A stretch of DNA of 64,000 bases, from the NCBI GenBank assembly GCA_965222485.1, contig CBDCUC010000039.1, forward strand, positions 124,001 through 188,000. Reading direction: 5' to 3'. Below, piece after piece: positions 54,017 through 63,942 of this stretch (positions are counted from its first letter, which is position 1; every line of letters begins with the position of its first letter). The stretch comes from CBDCUC01 sp965222485 (GTDB lineage Bacteria; Pseudomonadota; Alphaproteobacteria; Rhizobiales; Hyphomicrobiaceae). The notes below the pieces were generated by a model. It searched no databases. It saw only the letters and a list, made by a program, of their open reading frames with translations, and was not told the DNA's origin. The position numbers were made by a program, and so were the translations under genes.

Positions 54017-55240
54017 TCATCGATAGGTCTTGCGCGGGTCGAGCGCGTCGCGAACTGCTTCGCCGATGAAGATCAGCAAAGACAGCATGATAGCCAGCGT
54101 GAAAAAGCCCGTAAGTCCCAGCCATGGTGCTTCCAGATGCTTCTTTCCTTGTAGGAGGAGTTCGCCCAAGGATGCCGATCCCGGTGGTAGGCCGAGGCCA
54201 AGGAAATCAAGCGCCGTCAACGCCGCAATTGAACTCGACAATTGAAACGGCAAGAACGTCAAAGTTGCCACCATTGCGTTGGGCAACAAGTGCTTCCACA
54301 TGATTTTTGCGTCCGTAAGCCCGAGGGCCCGCGCCGCCGTGATGTACTCGTAATTGCGCCCGCGCAGGAACTCAGCACGCACCACGCCAACCAGCGAGAC
54401 CCAATGGAACAGGAGCAGCGTAAACAACAGCGTCCAAAATCCGGGAACCAGAACGGACGATATGATGAGCAACACGTACAGGTAGGGAATTGATGACCAG
54501 ATTTCCAACAGCCGCTGGAAGATGAGGTCGACCCGACCGCCGAAGTATCCTTGCACGGCACCAGCGGTTACACCGATGGCCGACGACATGATGGTAAGCA
54601 GCAGTCCGAACAGGACCGAAACACGAAAACCATAGATGACGCGAGCCAGGACATCCCGCCCCTGGTCGTCAAGTCCGAGCCAATTGGTATTGCCGAACGT
54701 CAACTGACGGGCAAGCTGATCAGGTGGTACTTTGCACAATGGTGCGGAGGACGCCCATGGTGGCGGTGCCGGATAGCCTAAACAAATCCCTTCCGCATTT
54801 TTGCGGCGTGGATAGTCCATATTGATGGTGTCGTAGGAGTAGCGGATCGGCGGCCAAATCATCCAGCCGTGTTTATTGATCTCATTTTGTATGTAGGGAT
54901 CACGGTAGCTCGTCGTTGCAAGGAATCCGTCAAACTTGGATTCGGGGTAGTCCACCACAACTGGAAACAGCAGCTCTCCCTTGTAGCTCACGACGATCGG
55001 CCGGTCGTTGGCAATCAATTCGGCCCCCAGCGACGCGATGAACAAACCAAGAAAGATCCACAAACTCCAGTAGCCGCGCCGGTTGCCTTTGAAGTTTTCC
55101 CATCTCCGGCGATTGATCGGCGAGGGCGTGAAAAAATTCCGCACACCATTCCCCAATCCCGAAAACCATGTGCCCACCGAACCGGTGGAGATCTTGCGGC
55201 CTACAACGTTGCCCTGAGTTCCTGCGCGCGCCTCCATCAC
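54017..55240 (-). CDS. yejE: Peptide ABC importer permease YejE
   Basis: This 407-residue inner-membrane permease has an N-terminal TM helix (about 58-76) after a Gly/Arg-rich cytoplasmic tail. A periplasmic loop (about 80-195) contains YPRRKNAEGICLGYPAP. The permease core of five more helices has the EAA-like loop EYITAARALGLTDAKIMWKH. It starts GTG at 55240 (ATG at 55237 is the alternative), seven bases after GGGAGG and immediately after yejB. Confidence 0.93.
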   Translation of the reverse strand: MMEARAGTQGNVVGRKISTGSVGTWFSGLGNGVRNFFTPSPINRRRWENFKGNRRGYWSLWIFLGLFIASLGAELIANDRPIVVSYKGELLFPVVVDYPESKFDGFLATTSYRDPYIQNEINKHGWMIWPPIRYSYDTINMDYPRRKNAEGICLGYPAPPPWASSAPLCKVPPDQLARQLTFGNTNWLGLDDQGRDVLARVIYGFRVSVLFGLLLTIMSSAIGVTAGAVQGYFGGRVDLIFQRLLEIWSSIPYLYVLLIISSVLVPGFWTLLFTLLLFHWVSLVGVVRAEFLRGRNYEYITAARALGLTDAKIMWKHLLPNAMVATLTFLPFQLSSSIAALTALDFLGLGLPPGSASLGELLLQGKKHLEAPWLGLTGFFTLAIMLSLLIFIGEAVRDALDPRKTYR

Positions 55241-55242
55241 GA

Positions 55243-56364
55243 TCAGACCTCCCGGCTTTCAAAGTCGATACGCGGATCGACGAGTGTGTAAACAAAGTCC
55301 GAAATGAGGTTCACGACCAGACCGACAAGAGAAAAGATGTAAAGCGTTGCAAACACGACCGGGTAGTCTCTCTTATCGATAGATTCAAAAGCGAGAAGCC
55401 CAAGCCCGTCGAGCGAGAAGATCGTTTCGATGAGCAGTGACCCCGTAAAGAACGCACCGATGAAAGCTGCGGGAAAACCGGCAATGATAATGAGCATCGC
55501 ATTGCGGAAGACATGACCATAAAGGACTTGGTTCTCGCCGAGCCCTTTCGCTCTTGCCGTCAGAACATACTGTTTGCGAATTTCATCGAGAAACGAGTTC
55601 TTGGTCAGAAACGTCATCGTCGTAAATGCGCCAAGCGCCAGTGCAATAAGCGGTAGCGTCAGGTGCCAGAAATAGTCGGTAATTTTCCCCCACAGTGTCA
55701 GCTCCTCCCAGTTCTCTGAAAAAAGCCCCCGCGACGGGAACCACTGGAAAAATGAGGAGCCTGCAAACACCACAAGCAGGAGGACGGCGACCAGGAACCC
55801 TGGCACGGCATACCCGACGACAAGGACCCCCGAGGTCCAGGTATCGAACGGCTCTCCATCACGCATCGCCTTTCGAATGCCGAGCGGAATAGAAATGAGA
55901 TAGGTGAGCAGCGTCATCCAAAGCCCGAGCGAGATCGACACCGGCAACTTTTCTGCAATGAGATCGAGTACAGGTACGTCCCTGAAGTAGCTTTGCCCAA
56001 AATCGAAGCGAAGATAATTCCACAGCATCAGGAAAAATCGCTCGTGTGCGGGTTTGTCGAATCCAAATTGCTTTTCAAGGCTCTTGATAAACTCAGGATC
56101 AAGCCCTTGCGCCCCGCGATATCGCGATGCAACCGCTTGCGCTGAGCCCTGTCCGGTTTGGGCAGCCGTGTTGCTTCCAGCAATCCCATCTCCACCGCCA
56201 CCGCTAATACGCGACGTGAGCGACACGTCCGTACCCGTCAATTGGGCAATCACGCGTTCCACAGGTCCGCCGGGCGCGAACTGAACGACTATAAAGGCGA
56301 CAGCCATGATGCCGAACATTGTCGGTACGATCAGAGCCAGCCGTTTCAACAGATATGCAGTCAT
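55243..56364 (-). CDS. yejB: Peptide ABC importer permease YejB
   Basis: This 373-residue permease starts at the ATG at 56364 (MTAYLLKRLALIVPTMFGI). It has a first TM at about 10-30, a periplasmic loop with Gly/Ala-rich residues (about 55-90) that look flexible, then five TM helices and the coupling loop QYVLTARAKGLGENQVLYGH. A longer frame to 56469 is rejected because homologues begin at the TM segment. It lies between yejA and yejE with near-zero spacing to yejE. Confidence 0.93.
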   Translation of the reverse strand: MTAYLLKRLALIVPTMFGIMAVAFIVVQFAPGGPVERVIAQLTGTDVSLTSRISGGGGDGIAGSNTAAQTGQGSAQAVASRYRGAQGLDPEFIKSLEKQFGFDKPAHERFFLMLWNYLRFDFGQSYFRDVPVLDLIAEKLPVSISLGLWMTLLTYLISIPLGIRKAMRDGEPFDTWTSGVLVVGYAVPGFLVAVLLLVVFAGSSFFQWFPSRGLFSENWEELTLWGKITDYFWHLTLPLIALALGAFTTMTFLTKNSFLDEIRKQYVLTARAKGLGENQVLYGHVFRNAMLIIIAGFPAAFIGAFFTGSLLIETIFSLDGLGLLAFESIDKRDYPVVFATLYIFSLVGLVVNLISDFVYTLVDPRIDFESREV

Positions 56365-56380
56365 GGGTGCACGCCGTGTC

Positions 56381-58318
56381 CTATTTTCCCTGCCCGTCGC
56401 CTTTTGCGGAGGCGAGTTTTGCAGCTTTTGCTTCGTCGTACCACCACGTGGAGATAATTCCACGATCAAAATCAGGCTTGACCGCAGGACGTGAGAATTT
56501 GTTCCAGTAGGCTAGGTTATGGGCCGCCTTGTACCAATGGGGAACCCAATAATAGCTCGCCCGGAGCACCCGGTCGATGGCTCTGGCAGCCGTAACGAGT
56601 TCGCTCCGTTTGCGCGCCTTCATCACGTCTTCGATCAGTGCATCGACCACGGGGCTGGAAATACCTGCCAGATTGAAGCTGCCATTCGTATTGGCTGAGC
56701 GGCTGCCCCAGAAATTCTTGAGCTCCACACCCGGCGTTAGGCGCATGCTGTAGCGCTGCGTGGTCAAATCGTAATCGAACGCTTCCATGCGGCGCTGATA
56801 CTGAGCTGCATCGACACGGCGCAGACTTGCGTTGACGCCAATGCGGTGCAGATTGAGGATGTAGGGATTGATAATGCGTTCAAAGCTGGGCGAAAAAATC
56901 AGGATCTCGACATCAAGTGTCTCGCCGTCCTTGTTCTTGCGCCATCGACCCTTCTGCGGCCAACCAGCGGCATCAAGCAATTGGGCAGCCTTGTAGAGCA
57001 GCCTGCGATCGCTGCCGCGCCCGTCCGAGACAGGGGCGCTTGCGGCTGCCTCAAACACGGAAGCTGGAACATCGTGACGATATGGGTTCAATAATTCCAG
57101 CTCTTCTTCAGATGGCTTTCCGGTCGCCTTCATATCGGAATTTTCAAAAAAGCTCGTCGTGCGTTTATAGAGATCGTAGAACAGCATTTTATTGCTCCAC
57201 TCGAAATCAAACGCTAGGCCAAGCGCCTCTCTAACGCGCACGTCCTTGAACTTCTCTAGCCGCGTATTAATGAAAAAGCCCTGCGCACCAGAGGGGCGCT
57301 TGTCCGAAATTGTGTCGCGCAGTAAGCGGCCATCTCGAACTGCGGGCACGTTGTAGGCCGTGGCCCAGTCTACGGATGTAAACTCCTCACGTAAGTCGTA
57401 TGACCCTGCCTTGATCGCTTCCAATTCCGCCGTGCGGTCTCGGAAATATTCATAACGTAATTCATCGAAGTTGAAGCGGCCGCGATTGACGTTGAGATCG
57501 CGTGCCCAGTAATCCTCACGCCGGCCAAACACTACAAAACGGCCAGGCTTGAAGTCTTTAATTTTGTAAGGGCCCGAGCCAAGCGGTGGCACGAGCGTCG
57601 TTCTGCCGAATGGCCGATCCTGATGAAATGCCTTGGAGAACACCGGCAAACCCGCAAGGATCAGGGGTAGATCGCGAGTGAGGTTACCCTTGAACGTGTA
57701 GTGCACCGTTTGTTTGTCAGGGGCTGTAGCGCTGACGACGTCGCGCAATGCGATTGTGTATTGCGGATGGCCATCCGAACGCAGCGCGTCAAATGTGAAC
57801 ACGACATCATCTGCCGTAACAGGGCTTCCGTCAGAAAAGCGTGCTTCTTCGCGCAGGAAAAACGTAACGGCCATACCGTCGTCGGCAACTTGTGCGCTGT
57901 GTGCAATGAGGCCATAGACAGCGTCCGGTTCGTCAAAGGCGCGCACCATCAGGCTGTCGAAGGTGTAAGACATGCCTTGCGCCGGATCACCTTTGAGGAT
58001 GAAAGCGTTAAAGCTATCAAACGTGATGCGGCCCTCTGGCCCGATCATCGATAACTTGCCACCCTTAGGTGCATTCGGGTTGACGTAGTCGAAATGGGCA
58101 AATCCCGGCGTGTATTTTAGCTCACCAAAAGCAGACAAGCCGTGGCGAACTTCGCCCGCGCGAGCATCATGCGCGGCCGGTATCAAGGACAAACATGCCA
58201 CCAGCATTGCCAATGCCGGCGTCCGGATCAAAAATAGATTAAATTGGCGGCTTGCAAGCAGGCTTCGAAGATCGGCGCCAATTGCAAGACTAGCGCGCTT
58301 ATGTAGGCGCTGGCTCAC
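56381..58318 (-). CDS. yejA: Extracellular solute-binding protein YejA (copy 2)
   Basis: This 645-residue periplasmic binding protein of family 5 (SBP_bac_5) delivers peptides to YejBE. A signal peptide of about 55 residues (cleavage near HDARA) follows a GTG start at 58318, which overlaps the previous gene's stop (GTGA). The mature body has HGLSAFGELKYTPGFAHFDYVNP at its start and DFEWSNKMLFYDLYKRT near residue 390, shared with the neighbouring copy. The unusually long N-terminus before the hydrophobic core suggests an internal start is possible. Confidence 0.92.
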   Translation of the reverse strand: MSQRLHKRASLAIGADLRSLLASRQFNLFLIRTPALAMLVACLSLIPAAHDARAGEVRHGLSAFGELKYTPGFAHFDYVNPNAPKGGKLSMIGPEGRITFDSFNAFILKGDPAQGMSYTFDSLMVRAFDEPDAVYGLIAHSAQVADDGMAVTFFLREEARFSDGSPVTADDVVFTFDALRSDGHPQYTIALRDVVSATAPDKQTVHYTFKGNLTRDLPLILAGLPVFSKAFHQDRPFGRTTLVPPLGSGPYKIKDFKPGRFVVFGRREDYWARDLNVNRGRFNFDELRYEYFRDRTAELEAIKAGSYDLREEFTSVDWATAYNVPAVRDGRLLRDTISDKRPSGAQGFFINTRLEKFKDVRVREALGLAFDFEWSNKMLFYDLYKRTTSFFENSDMKATGKPSEEELELLNPYRHDVPASVFEAAASAPVSDGRGSDRRLLYKAAQLLDAAGWPQKGRWRKNKDGETLDVEILIFSPSFERIINPYILNLHRIGVNASLRRVDAAQYQRRMEAFDYDLTTQRYSMRLTPGVELKNFWGSRSANTNGSFNLAGISSPVVDALIEDVMKARKRSELVTAARAIDRVLRASYYWVPHWYKAAHNLAYWNKFSRPAVKPDFDRGIISTWWYDEAKAAKLASAKGDGQGK

Positions 58319-60255
58319 TTCAATTTCTCCGCCAGAGAAACTTTCTTCCCCTTATCGATCCACCACGTGCGCAGAATCGATGCCGTCTGAGAGGGGAGCT
58401 TTTTCGGTCGTCCGAACTTGTCCCATGATGCGATGCGTTCGAATGGGTAGTGCCACTGCGGAACGACAAAAAAATTCCATCTGAGGACGCGATCGAGCGC
58501 CCGCGTCGCCGCAACCAGCTCCTCGCGTCCACCGGCAAACACGATTCTATCAATCAGCTGATCGATGGCGGCGTCTTTTATCCCGATGCTGTTGCGGCTT
58601 CCCGCGCGGTCGGCTGCGGCCGAGCCCCAATAGTTGCGCTGCTCATTGCCGGGAGAATGGCTTTGGCCGAAGCCATCGACGATGATGTCGTAATCAAACT
58701 GGTCAAGCCGCCGCTTATAGCCCGACGAATCTATCAGTCGCGCACGTGCCTCGATGCCCAGTCGCTTTAAGTTCCTAATGTAGGGCAGCACAATGCGTTC
58801 GAACGCCTGCTGCACAAGTAGAAACTCCACCTCCAGTTTTTGTCCTTGCGCATTATGCAAAATCCCGTTCTTCGGTTTCCAGCCCGCTGCTTCCAACAGT
58901 GCACTGGCCTTGCGTAGATTTTCCCTGCGGTCGAGATCGGTGAAATTGACGGGGTTTTTCCACGTGTCCGTGAATACTTTTTCCGGAACCTTGCCTTTTA
59001 GTTCTTCCAGTATCTGCAGTTCGGTTCCGGTGGGCCGCTCTTCCGCCTTCAATTCGGAATTGTCGAAGAAGCTGCCGGTGCGTTTGTACAAATCATAGAA
59101 GAGCATCTTATTGCTCCACTCAAAATCGAACGCGAGACCGAAGGCCTCCCGGACGCGCACATCTTGAAATTTCTCTCGCCGCAGGTTGAAGATGAACGCC
59201 TGCATGCCGGCAACGCGGCCATGTGGGATCGCTTCCTTCTTGACTAGGCCCTTCTTGACCGCATCAAAGCCATATTGCAAAGCCCACGCGCCCGCCTGCG
59301 ATTCCTCCCATATGTCGATCGCACCGGACTTGAACTGTTCAAACGCCGGCCTTCGATCACGAAAATAGGTGAACTTGACCGCGTCGAAATTCCATTGACC
59401 TTTTGCCACCGGCAAGTCAGCTGCCCAGTAGTCTTTTACGCGCTCGTAGGTGATGAACCGTCCGGTCTCGGAAGCGCCAACCTTGTAAGGTCCGGAACCC
59501 AATGGCGGTTCCAATGTCGTCTTGGTGATATCCCGCTTCGCGCCCTTCTCATCATTCGCTGTCCAAAAATGCTTGGGCAGAATATAGAGCTGGCCAACGA
59601 TTTGCGGCAGCTCCCTGTTGCCCTTGACGTCGAAGCGGAACGTTACCTCCCGCTCGCCCGTCTTCTCAGCCTTGACGACGTTCTTGTAATAATAAGCGTA
59701 TTGCGGGTGCGCGGATTTAAGCGCTTGAAGGCTGAACACGACGTCGTCCGGTGTAATCGGCGTGCCATCATGGAATCGCGCCTCTTTGCGCAGACCGAAT
59801 GTTACCGACGAGTAGTCGTCAGGGTGCGAGACCCATTCCGCGATTAAACCGTATTCGGTGGATGGCTCGTCGGGACTGGAGGACATCAGCGTATCGAACA
59901 CAAGGCTGATCCCGTTTGCGGGAATGCCTTTCACTGTGAACGGATTGAGGCTGTCGTAGGTTCCCTGCGCCCACATCCGCAAGCGCCCCCCCTTCGGCGC
60001 ATCGATGTTCACCCAGTCGAAGTGCTTAAAGCCGGCGGAAAACTTGGGCTCACCCACGAGCGACAACGCATGGAGGCGTTTGGGCTGTTGCTGCTCTGAC
60101 GGCTCAGCGCTACCGGCCTGCTCCGTTTGGGTATTTTCACGCTGAGCATCTTGTCCAATTGCTGGCGGGGGAAGAAGCAGGAACACGCCGACACAACTCA
60201 GCGCCAGCATGCAGGCAGCGCGCATGCCGCCAGAATTGATGCAAATGGCTCTCAC
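58315..60255 (-). CDS. yejA: Extracellular solute-binding protein YejA (copy 1)
   Basis: This 646-residue paralogue of the adjacent binding protein has a signal peptide (about 1-34, ending PPAIGQ), a Gln/Glu-rich spacer and then the SBP_bac_5 body (KRLHALSLVGEPKFSAGFKHFDWVN). It shares DFEWSNKMLFYDLYKRT and many positions with copy 2 but differs throughout, so the duplication is not recent. It is the first gene of the yej operon; the 158 bases to the cytochrome gene should carry the promoter. Confidence 0.92.
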   Translation of the reverse strand: MRAICINSGGMRAACMLALSCVGVFLLLPPPAIGQDAQRENTQTEQAGSAEPSEQQQPKRLHALSLVGEPKFSAGFKHFDWVNIDAPKGGRLRMWAQGTYDSLNPFTVKGIPANGISLVFDTLMSSSPDEPSTEYGLIAEWVSHPDDYSSVTFGLRKEARFHDGTPITPDDVVFSLQALKSAHPQYAYYYKNVVKAEKTGEREVTFRFDVKGNRELPQIVGQLYILPKHFWTANDEKGAKRDITKTTLEPPLGSGPYKVGASETGRFITYERVKDYWAADLPVAKGQWNFDAVKFTYFRDRRPAFEQFKSGAIDIWEESQAGAWALQYGFDAVKKGLVKKEAIPHGRVAGMQAFIFNLRREKFQDVRVREAFGLAFDFEWSNKMLFYDLYKRTGSFFDNSELKAEERPTGTELQILEELKGKVPEKVFTDTWKNPVNFTDLDRRENLRKASALLEAAGWKPKNGILHNAQGQKLEVEFLLVQQAFERIVLPYIRNLKRLGIEARARLIDSSGYKRRLDQFDYDIIVDGFGQSHSPGNEQRNYWGSAAADRAGSRNSIGIKDAAIDQLIDRIVFAGGREELVAATRALDRVLRWNFFVVPQWHYPFERIASWDKFGRPKKLPSQTASILRTWWIDKGKKVSLAEKLK

Positions 60256-60413
60256 CGAGACGATACCTCCAGTCGTGGCACAAGTAGCCAGACTAATGGA
60301 TTAGCGGCACGGAAAGCGAGCGTGTAGTTAAGTTTTTTTAAGGTATCCGCCAATCTCTGGCCGCGTGGCGCTTTTGCAGCCACACACCGTGAGTAGGGCG
60401 CCGATCACACGAA

Positions 60414-60959
60414 TTATTGAAGCGTTTTTAGGTAAGCCAGCAGATTGGCCAGGTCGCCATCTTTCTTGACTCCGCCATAGACCATTTTTGTCTTCGGCAC
60501 ATATTTCTTTGGTGCGTGCAGAAAGCCAGCCAATTCTTCAAGTGTCCAAGCCCCTTCCTTGGCGCTCATTGCATCCGAGTAGGAGAACCCGTCAGCGGAT
60601 GCGATGTCACGCCCCACGATCCCCCACAGGTTAGGCCCTGACTTGTTGGCACCGCCGTTCTCGGCTGTATGGCAGGCTGAGCACTTCTTAAAGAAGGAAC
60701 CTCCAGCGCCGGCATCGCCACCGTCAACCATTGCAACAACGGCTGCCGCGTCGAACGCCGGCTTGGCATCTGCTTTGGCAGCCGCTGGAGCTTTTTCGCC
60801 TTCTGCACCAGGGTCAGGTAGGCGATAGCCAACAACGGCATGCTCGCCATTTGAACCATGGTCCTCTTTGGACAGATCCAGAAACGTCTTGGGCAAGAAG
60901 ATGAGCAGAAGGGCTGCCATCACGCATCCCAGGATCACTGTGAACTTTTCGCTATCCAT
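60414..60959 (-). CDS. Membrane-anchored cytochrome c
   Basis: This 181-residue cytochrome of the CycM/c552 type has one N-terminal TM anchor (about 7-27), an Ala/Glu/Pro-rich linker (about 40-75), then a class I haem domain with CSACH (about 93-97), a following GPNLWGIVGR loop and an axial Met late (TKMVYGG, near 160). Homologues carry electrons to cytochrome c oxidase in the periplasm. Starts at 60959 and 60968 are both possible. It is upstream of yejA on the same strand but functionally separate. Confidence 0.9.
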   Translation of the reverse strand: MDSEKFTVILGCVMAALLLIFLPKTFLDLSKEDHGSNGEHAVVGYRLPDPGAEGEKAPAAAKADAKPAFDAAAVVAMVDGGDAGAGGSFFKKCSACHTAENGGANKSGPNLWGIVGRDIASADGFSYSDAMSAKEGAWTLEELAGFLHAPKKYVPKTKMVYGGVKKDGDLANLLAYLKTLQ

Positions 60960-61202
60960 GTCTTCCATCGGTAATAGTATCGGCAACCACAATGCGCGAT
61001 GGCATCCGAAACGGCCAAAAACAAAGGCGAATACACTAAGGCGCGACTATAGAAAATTCCTCAATGCTTGCAACTCTACTTCCGGGCCTCTAACAGCTTT
61101 CCTACCCGGACCAATTGTCACGACGGGCAGTGCCTGACGCCAGAGCATGATCTGCACTATTCCGCGCTCGACAGGGATGGCCGCAAGCCGACACGGGAGC
61201 AA

Positions 61203-61997
61203 ATGCCAATGCCCTCTGCACTCATTGTGATACCTGCGCGCATGCAGGCGTCGCGTCTGCCTGGCAAGCCGATGGCCGATATCGCGGGCGAGCCAATGAT
61301 CGTGCACGTTTGGCGGCGTGCTATGGCTGCTGACGTTGGCCAGGTCATCGTCGCAACTGATGCACGCGAGGTATTTGATGCGGTAACTGCTGCCGGCGGT
61401 AAGGCTGAGATGACACGTGCCGACCATACATCAGGTTCCGATCGCGTTTTCGAGGCCGTCGAAACCGTGGATCCCGAGCGCCGGGTGGACATAGTCGTTA
61501 ATTTGCAGGGCGATTTGCCCACGCTGGAACCTCATCTCGTAACAGATTGCATGCGTCCCTTGGAGCAAAGCGAAGTTGATATCGCGACCCTTGCAGCCGT
61601 GATCACGGATGAGCAGGAACGGTCCAACCCAAATGTCGTCAAGGTGGTGGGTGCCCAGCTAACCAACGGTAAGGAGCCGGCGGCGCATGAGGCCAACAAC
61701 GTCGCAAACGCCCCTTCACCCGTCATTCTGCGCGCGCTTTACTTTACCCGTGCCACGGCGCCGTTCGGCGACGGACCGCTCTATCATCACATAGGTATCT
61801 ACGCCTATCGCCGCACCGCCCTTCATCGCTTTGTCAAGCTGCCCCCGTCGCCACTTGAGACCCGCGAGCGCTTAGAGCAGCTTCGCGCCTTGGAGAACGG
61901 TATGCGCATTGATGTGGCCGTCGTTGACACGGTTCCGCTGGGTGTCGATACTCCGGCCGACTTGGAGCGGGCGAGACAGGTAATCGGCACATCGTGA
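61203..61997 (+). CDS. kdsB: CMP-KDO synthetase (3-deoxy-manno-octulosonate cytidylyltransferase)
   Basis: This 264-residue cytoplasmic enzyme activates KDO with CTP for lipopolysaccharide core synthesis, indicating a Gram-negative envelope. The nucleotide motif IPARMQASRLPGKPMADI opens the protein. VNLQGDLP (about 98-105) supplies the catalytic Asp, and HIGIYAYRR near 200 and LEQLRALENGMRI near 225 match the family. The ATG at 61203 follows GGGAGC; an in-frame extension to 61068 is rejected. Confidence 0.94.
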   Translation: MPMPSALIVIPARMQASRLPGKPMADIAGEPMIVHVWRRAMAADVGQVIVATDAREVFDAVTAAGGKAEMTRADHTSGSDRVFEAVETVDPERRVDIVVNLQGDLPTLEPHLVTDCMRPLEQSEVDIATLAAVITDEQERSNPNVVKVVGAQLTNGKEPAAHEANNVANAPSPVILRALYFTRATAPFGDGPLYHHIGIYAYRRTALHRFVKLPPSPLETRERLEQLRALENGMRIDVAVVDTVPLGVDTPADLERARQVIGTS

Positions 61998-62104
61998 GGA
62001 TGAATTCTACGCTCTTACTCAATACGCCGAGGTTGCGGGCCGCCTGAGTGATTCATCGGGCCAACGCAAATTGCGGTGCGCAGGCAAACAGTATCGGTAC
62101 ACGA

Positions 62105-63049
62105 ATGGCCCAACACGGAAAAACAGCGTCGAATAAGACAACAAGAACGAAGCAGCCGCTGAACAGCCCGGATTGCGGCCACATTGCTTATCAAGGTGAG
62201 CCGGGAGCCAATTCGCATCTTGCCTGTACACAGGCGTTCCCCAAATTCTCAGCCCTTGCCTGCCCTACATTCGAAGACGCCTTGGCCGCTGTCAAATCGG
62301 GCACGGCAAACTACGCCATGATCCCTATAGAGAACTCGGTAGCTGGCCGCGTGGCGGACATCCACCACCTGCTGCCAAGTGCGGAGCTTTATGTCGTCGG
62401 CGAACACTTCCTGAGGGTGCGTCATCAGCTGATGGCAAAACAGGGTGCAACGTTAAAGACGATCAAAAAGGTGTTGAGTCATACCCAAGCGCTGGGTCAG
62501 TGCCGCAAGATCCTGCATGAGTTGGGCCTGACACCGACACCTGAAGCGGATACTGCGGGATCGGCGCGCCTCGTCGCTGAAAGCGACAATCCCGAACTTG
62601 CTGCCATCGCGTCAACGCTTGCAGCCGATATCTACGGGCTTGAGATCCTAAAATCCGACATCGAGGACGAAATTCACAATACCACGCGTTTTCTCATTCT
62701 TGCTGATGAGCCCGATGATGCCGAGCCCGATGATGGTCCTGTCATGACGACGTTCATCTTCCGCGTTCGCAATGTTCCCGCCGCGCTCTACAAATCGCTG
62801 GGTGGCTTTGCAACAAACAACGTCAATATGACTAAACTGGAAAGCTATCAGCTTGAGGGAACATTCAACGCCACAATGTTTTACGCCGACATTGAAGGCC
62901 ACCCCGCCGACCGGTCAGTGAGGCTGGCTTTGGAAGAGTTGTCCTTTTTTTCTTCCGAAGTTCGTATACTTGGAACCTACCGCGCAAGCCCCTATCGTGC
63001 TGAGTTTGACACTCAGGCGGGCGGTTCACGCCAAGCAACAACGTCTTAA
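62105..63049 (+). CDS. pheA: Prephenate dehydratase
   Basis: This 314-residue enzyme converts prephenate to phenylpyruvate in phenylalanine synthesis. The catalytic domain spans about 25-210: YQGEPGANSHLA, MIPIENSVAGRVADIHHLL and the catalytic Thr in HNTTRFLIL. A C-terminal ACT domain (about 220-300) should bind phenylalanine for feedback control; its ESRP-like motif reads ESYQ here. There is no chorismate mutase domain, as is usual in alphaproteobacteria. The start at 62105 lacks a strong ribosome-binding site. Confidence 0.94.
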   Translation: MAQHGKTASNKTTRTKQPLNSPDCGHIAYQGEPGANSHLACTQAFPKFSALACPTFEDALAAVKSGTANYAMIPIENSVAGRVADIHHLLPSAELYVVGEHFLRVRHQLMAKQGATLKTIKKVLSHTQALGQCRKILHELGLTPTPEADTAGSARLVAESDNPELAAIASTLAADIYGLEILKSDIEDEIHNTTRFLILADEPDDAEPDDGPVMTTFIFRVRNVPAALYKSLGGFATNNVNMTKLESYQLEGTFNATMFYADIEGHPADRSVRLALEELSFFSSEVRILGTYRASPYRAEFDTQAGGSRQATTS

Positions 63050-63186
63050 AGTCGTGCTTTGGCAGCAGGGTGTCCAAGGCTGCACGCGGCGACGTTTGTT
63101 CACTGGTCGAACATGCGCAATTGCACCCACTACTATTCATTACATTGGCGGGATAGCGTGCCGGAAGTACGAAACAGCAAGGGAAG

Positions 63187-63942
63187 ATGCTGATGCGTCT
63201 TGAAGGAAAAGTGGCCATCGTTACCGGAGCAGGCTCCGGCTTCGGCCGTGGCATTGCCGAAACTTTTGCGCGCGAAGGTGCAAAGATCATAGTTGCCGAT
63301 ATCGACGGCGCGGCGGCAGCGGCTGTGGCGGAGGGCATTGGCGAAAACGCTACGCCTGTCTGCGCCGACGTGACGGTCAAAGAGAATGTGGAACGCATGA
63401 TTTCCGAAGCCGTGGACAGCTTTGGTGGCCTGGACATTATGGTCAACAATGCCGGCTACACGCACAAGAACCAGCCCGCACTCAGCGTCAGCGAAGAGGA
63501 TTTCGACCGCATCTACGCGGTGAACGTCAAGGCAATTTACCTGGCCACTCTGGCCTGTGTGCCGCAGATGGAAGAGCGCGGAGGCGGTAGCATTATCAAC
63601 ACCGCGTCGACTGCAGGCGTACGCCCCAGGCCGGGATTGACCTGGTACAATGGCTCGAAAGGCGCTGCAATTGTCCTGACAAAATCGCTGGCGGCGGAAT
63701 TGGCGCCAAAAAACATTCGCGTCAACGCAATAAATCCAGTGATCGGTGAAACCGGAATGCTGGAACAGTTCATGGGACTACCCGACACACCTGAGAACCG
63801 TGAAAAGTTTGTTGCCACGATTCCGCTGGGACGTATGTCGAGGCCACAGGACATTGCAAATGCCGCCTTGTTTTTTGCCGACCCCGCGTCCGGGTTTGTA
63901 ACCGGCGTTGCGATGGAAGTCGACGGCGGCCGCTGCATCTGA
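63187..63942 (+). CDS. SDR family oxidoreductase
   Basis: This 251-residue classical short-chain dehydrogenase/reductase has the cofactor loop TGAGSGFGRGIAE (about 13-25), DV at about 62, NNAG at about 91 and the catalytic Ser in TASTAG with Tyr-x-x-x-Lys as YNGSK (about 157-161). An Asp after beta-2 (VADID) suggests NAD over NADP. The C-terminus FVTGVAMEVDGGRCI is standard. The start follows AAGGGAAG; Met at 63193 is an alternative. The substrate is unknown. Confidence 0.92.
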   Translation: MLMRLEGKVAIVTGAGSGFGRGIAETFAREGAKIIVADIDGAAAAAVAEGIGENATPVCADVTVKENVERMISEAVDSFGGLDIMVNNAGYTHKNQPALSVSEEDFDRIYAVNVKAIYLATLACVPQMEERGGGSIINTASTAGVRPRPGLTWYNGSKGAAIVLTKSLAAELAPKNIRVNAINPVIGETGMLEQFMGLPDTPENREKFVATIPLGRMSRPQDIANAALFFADPASGFVTGVAMEVDGGRCI

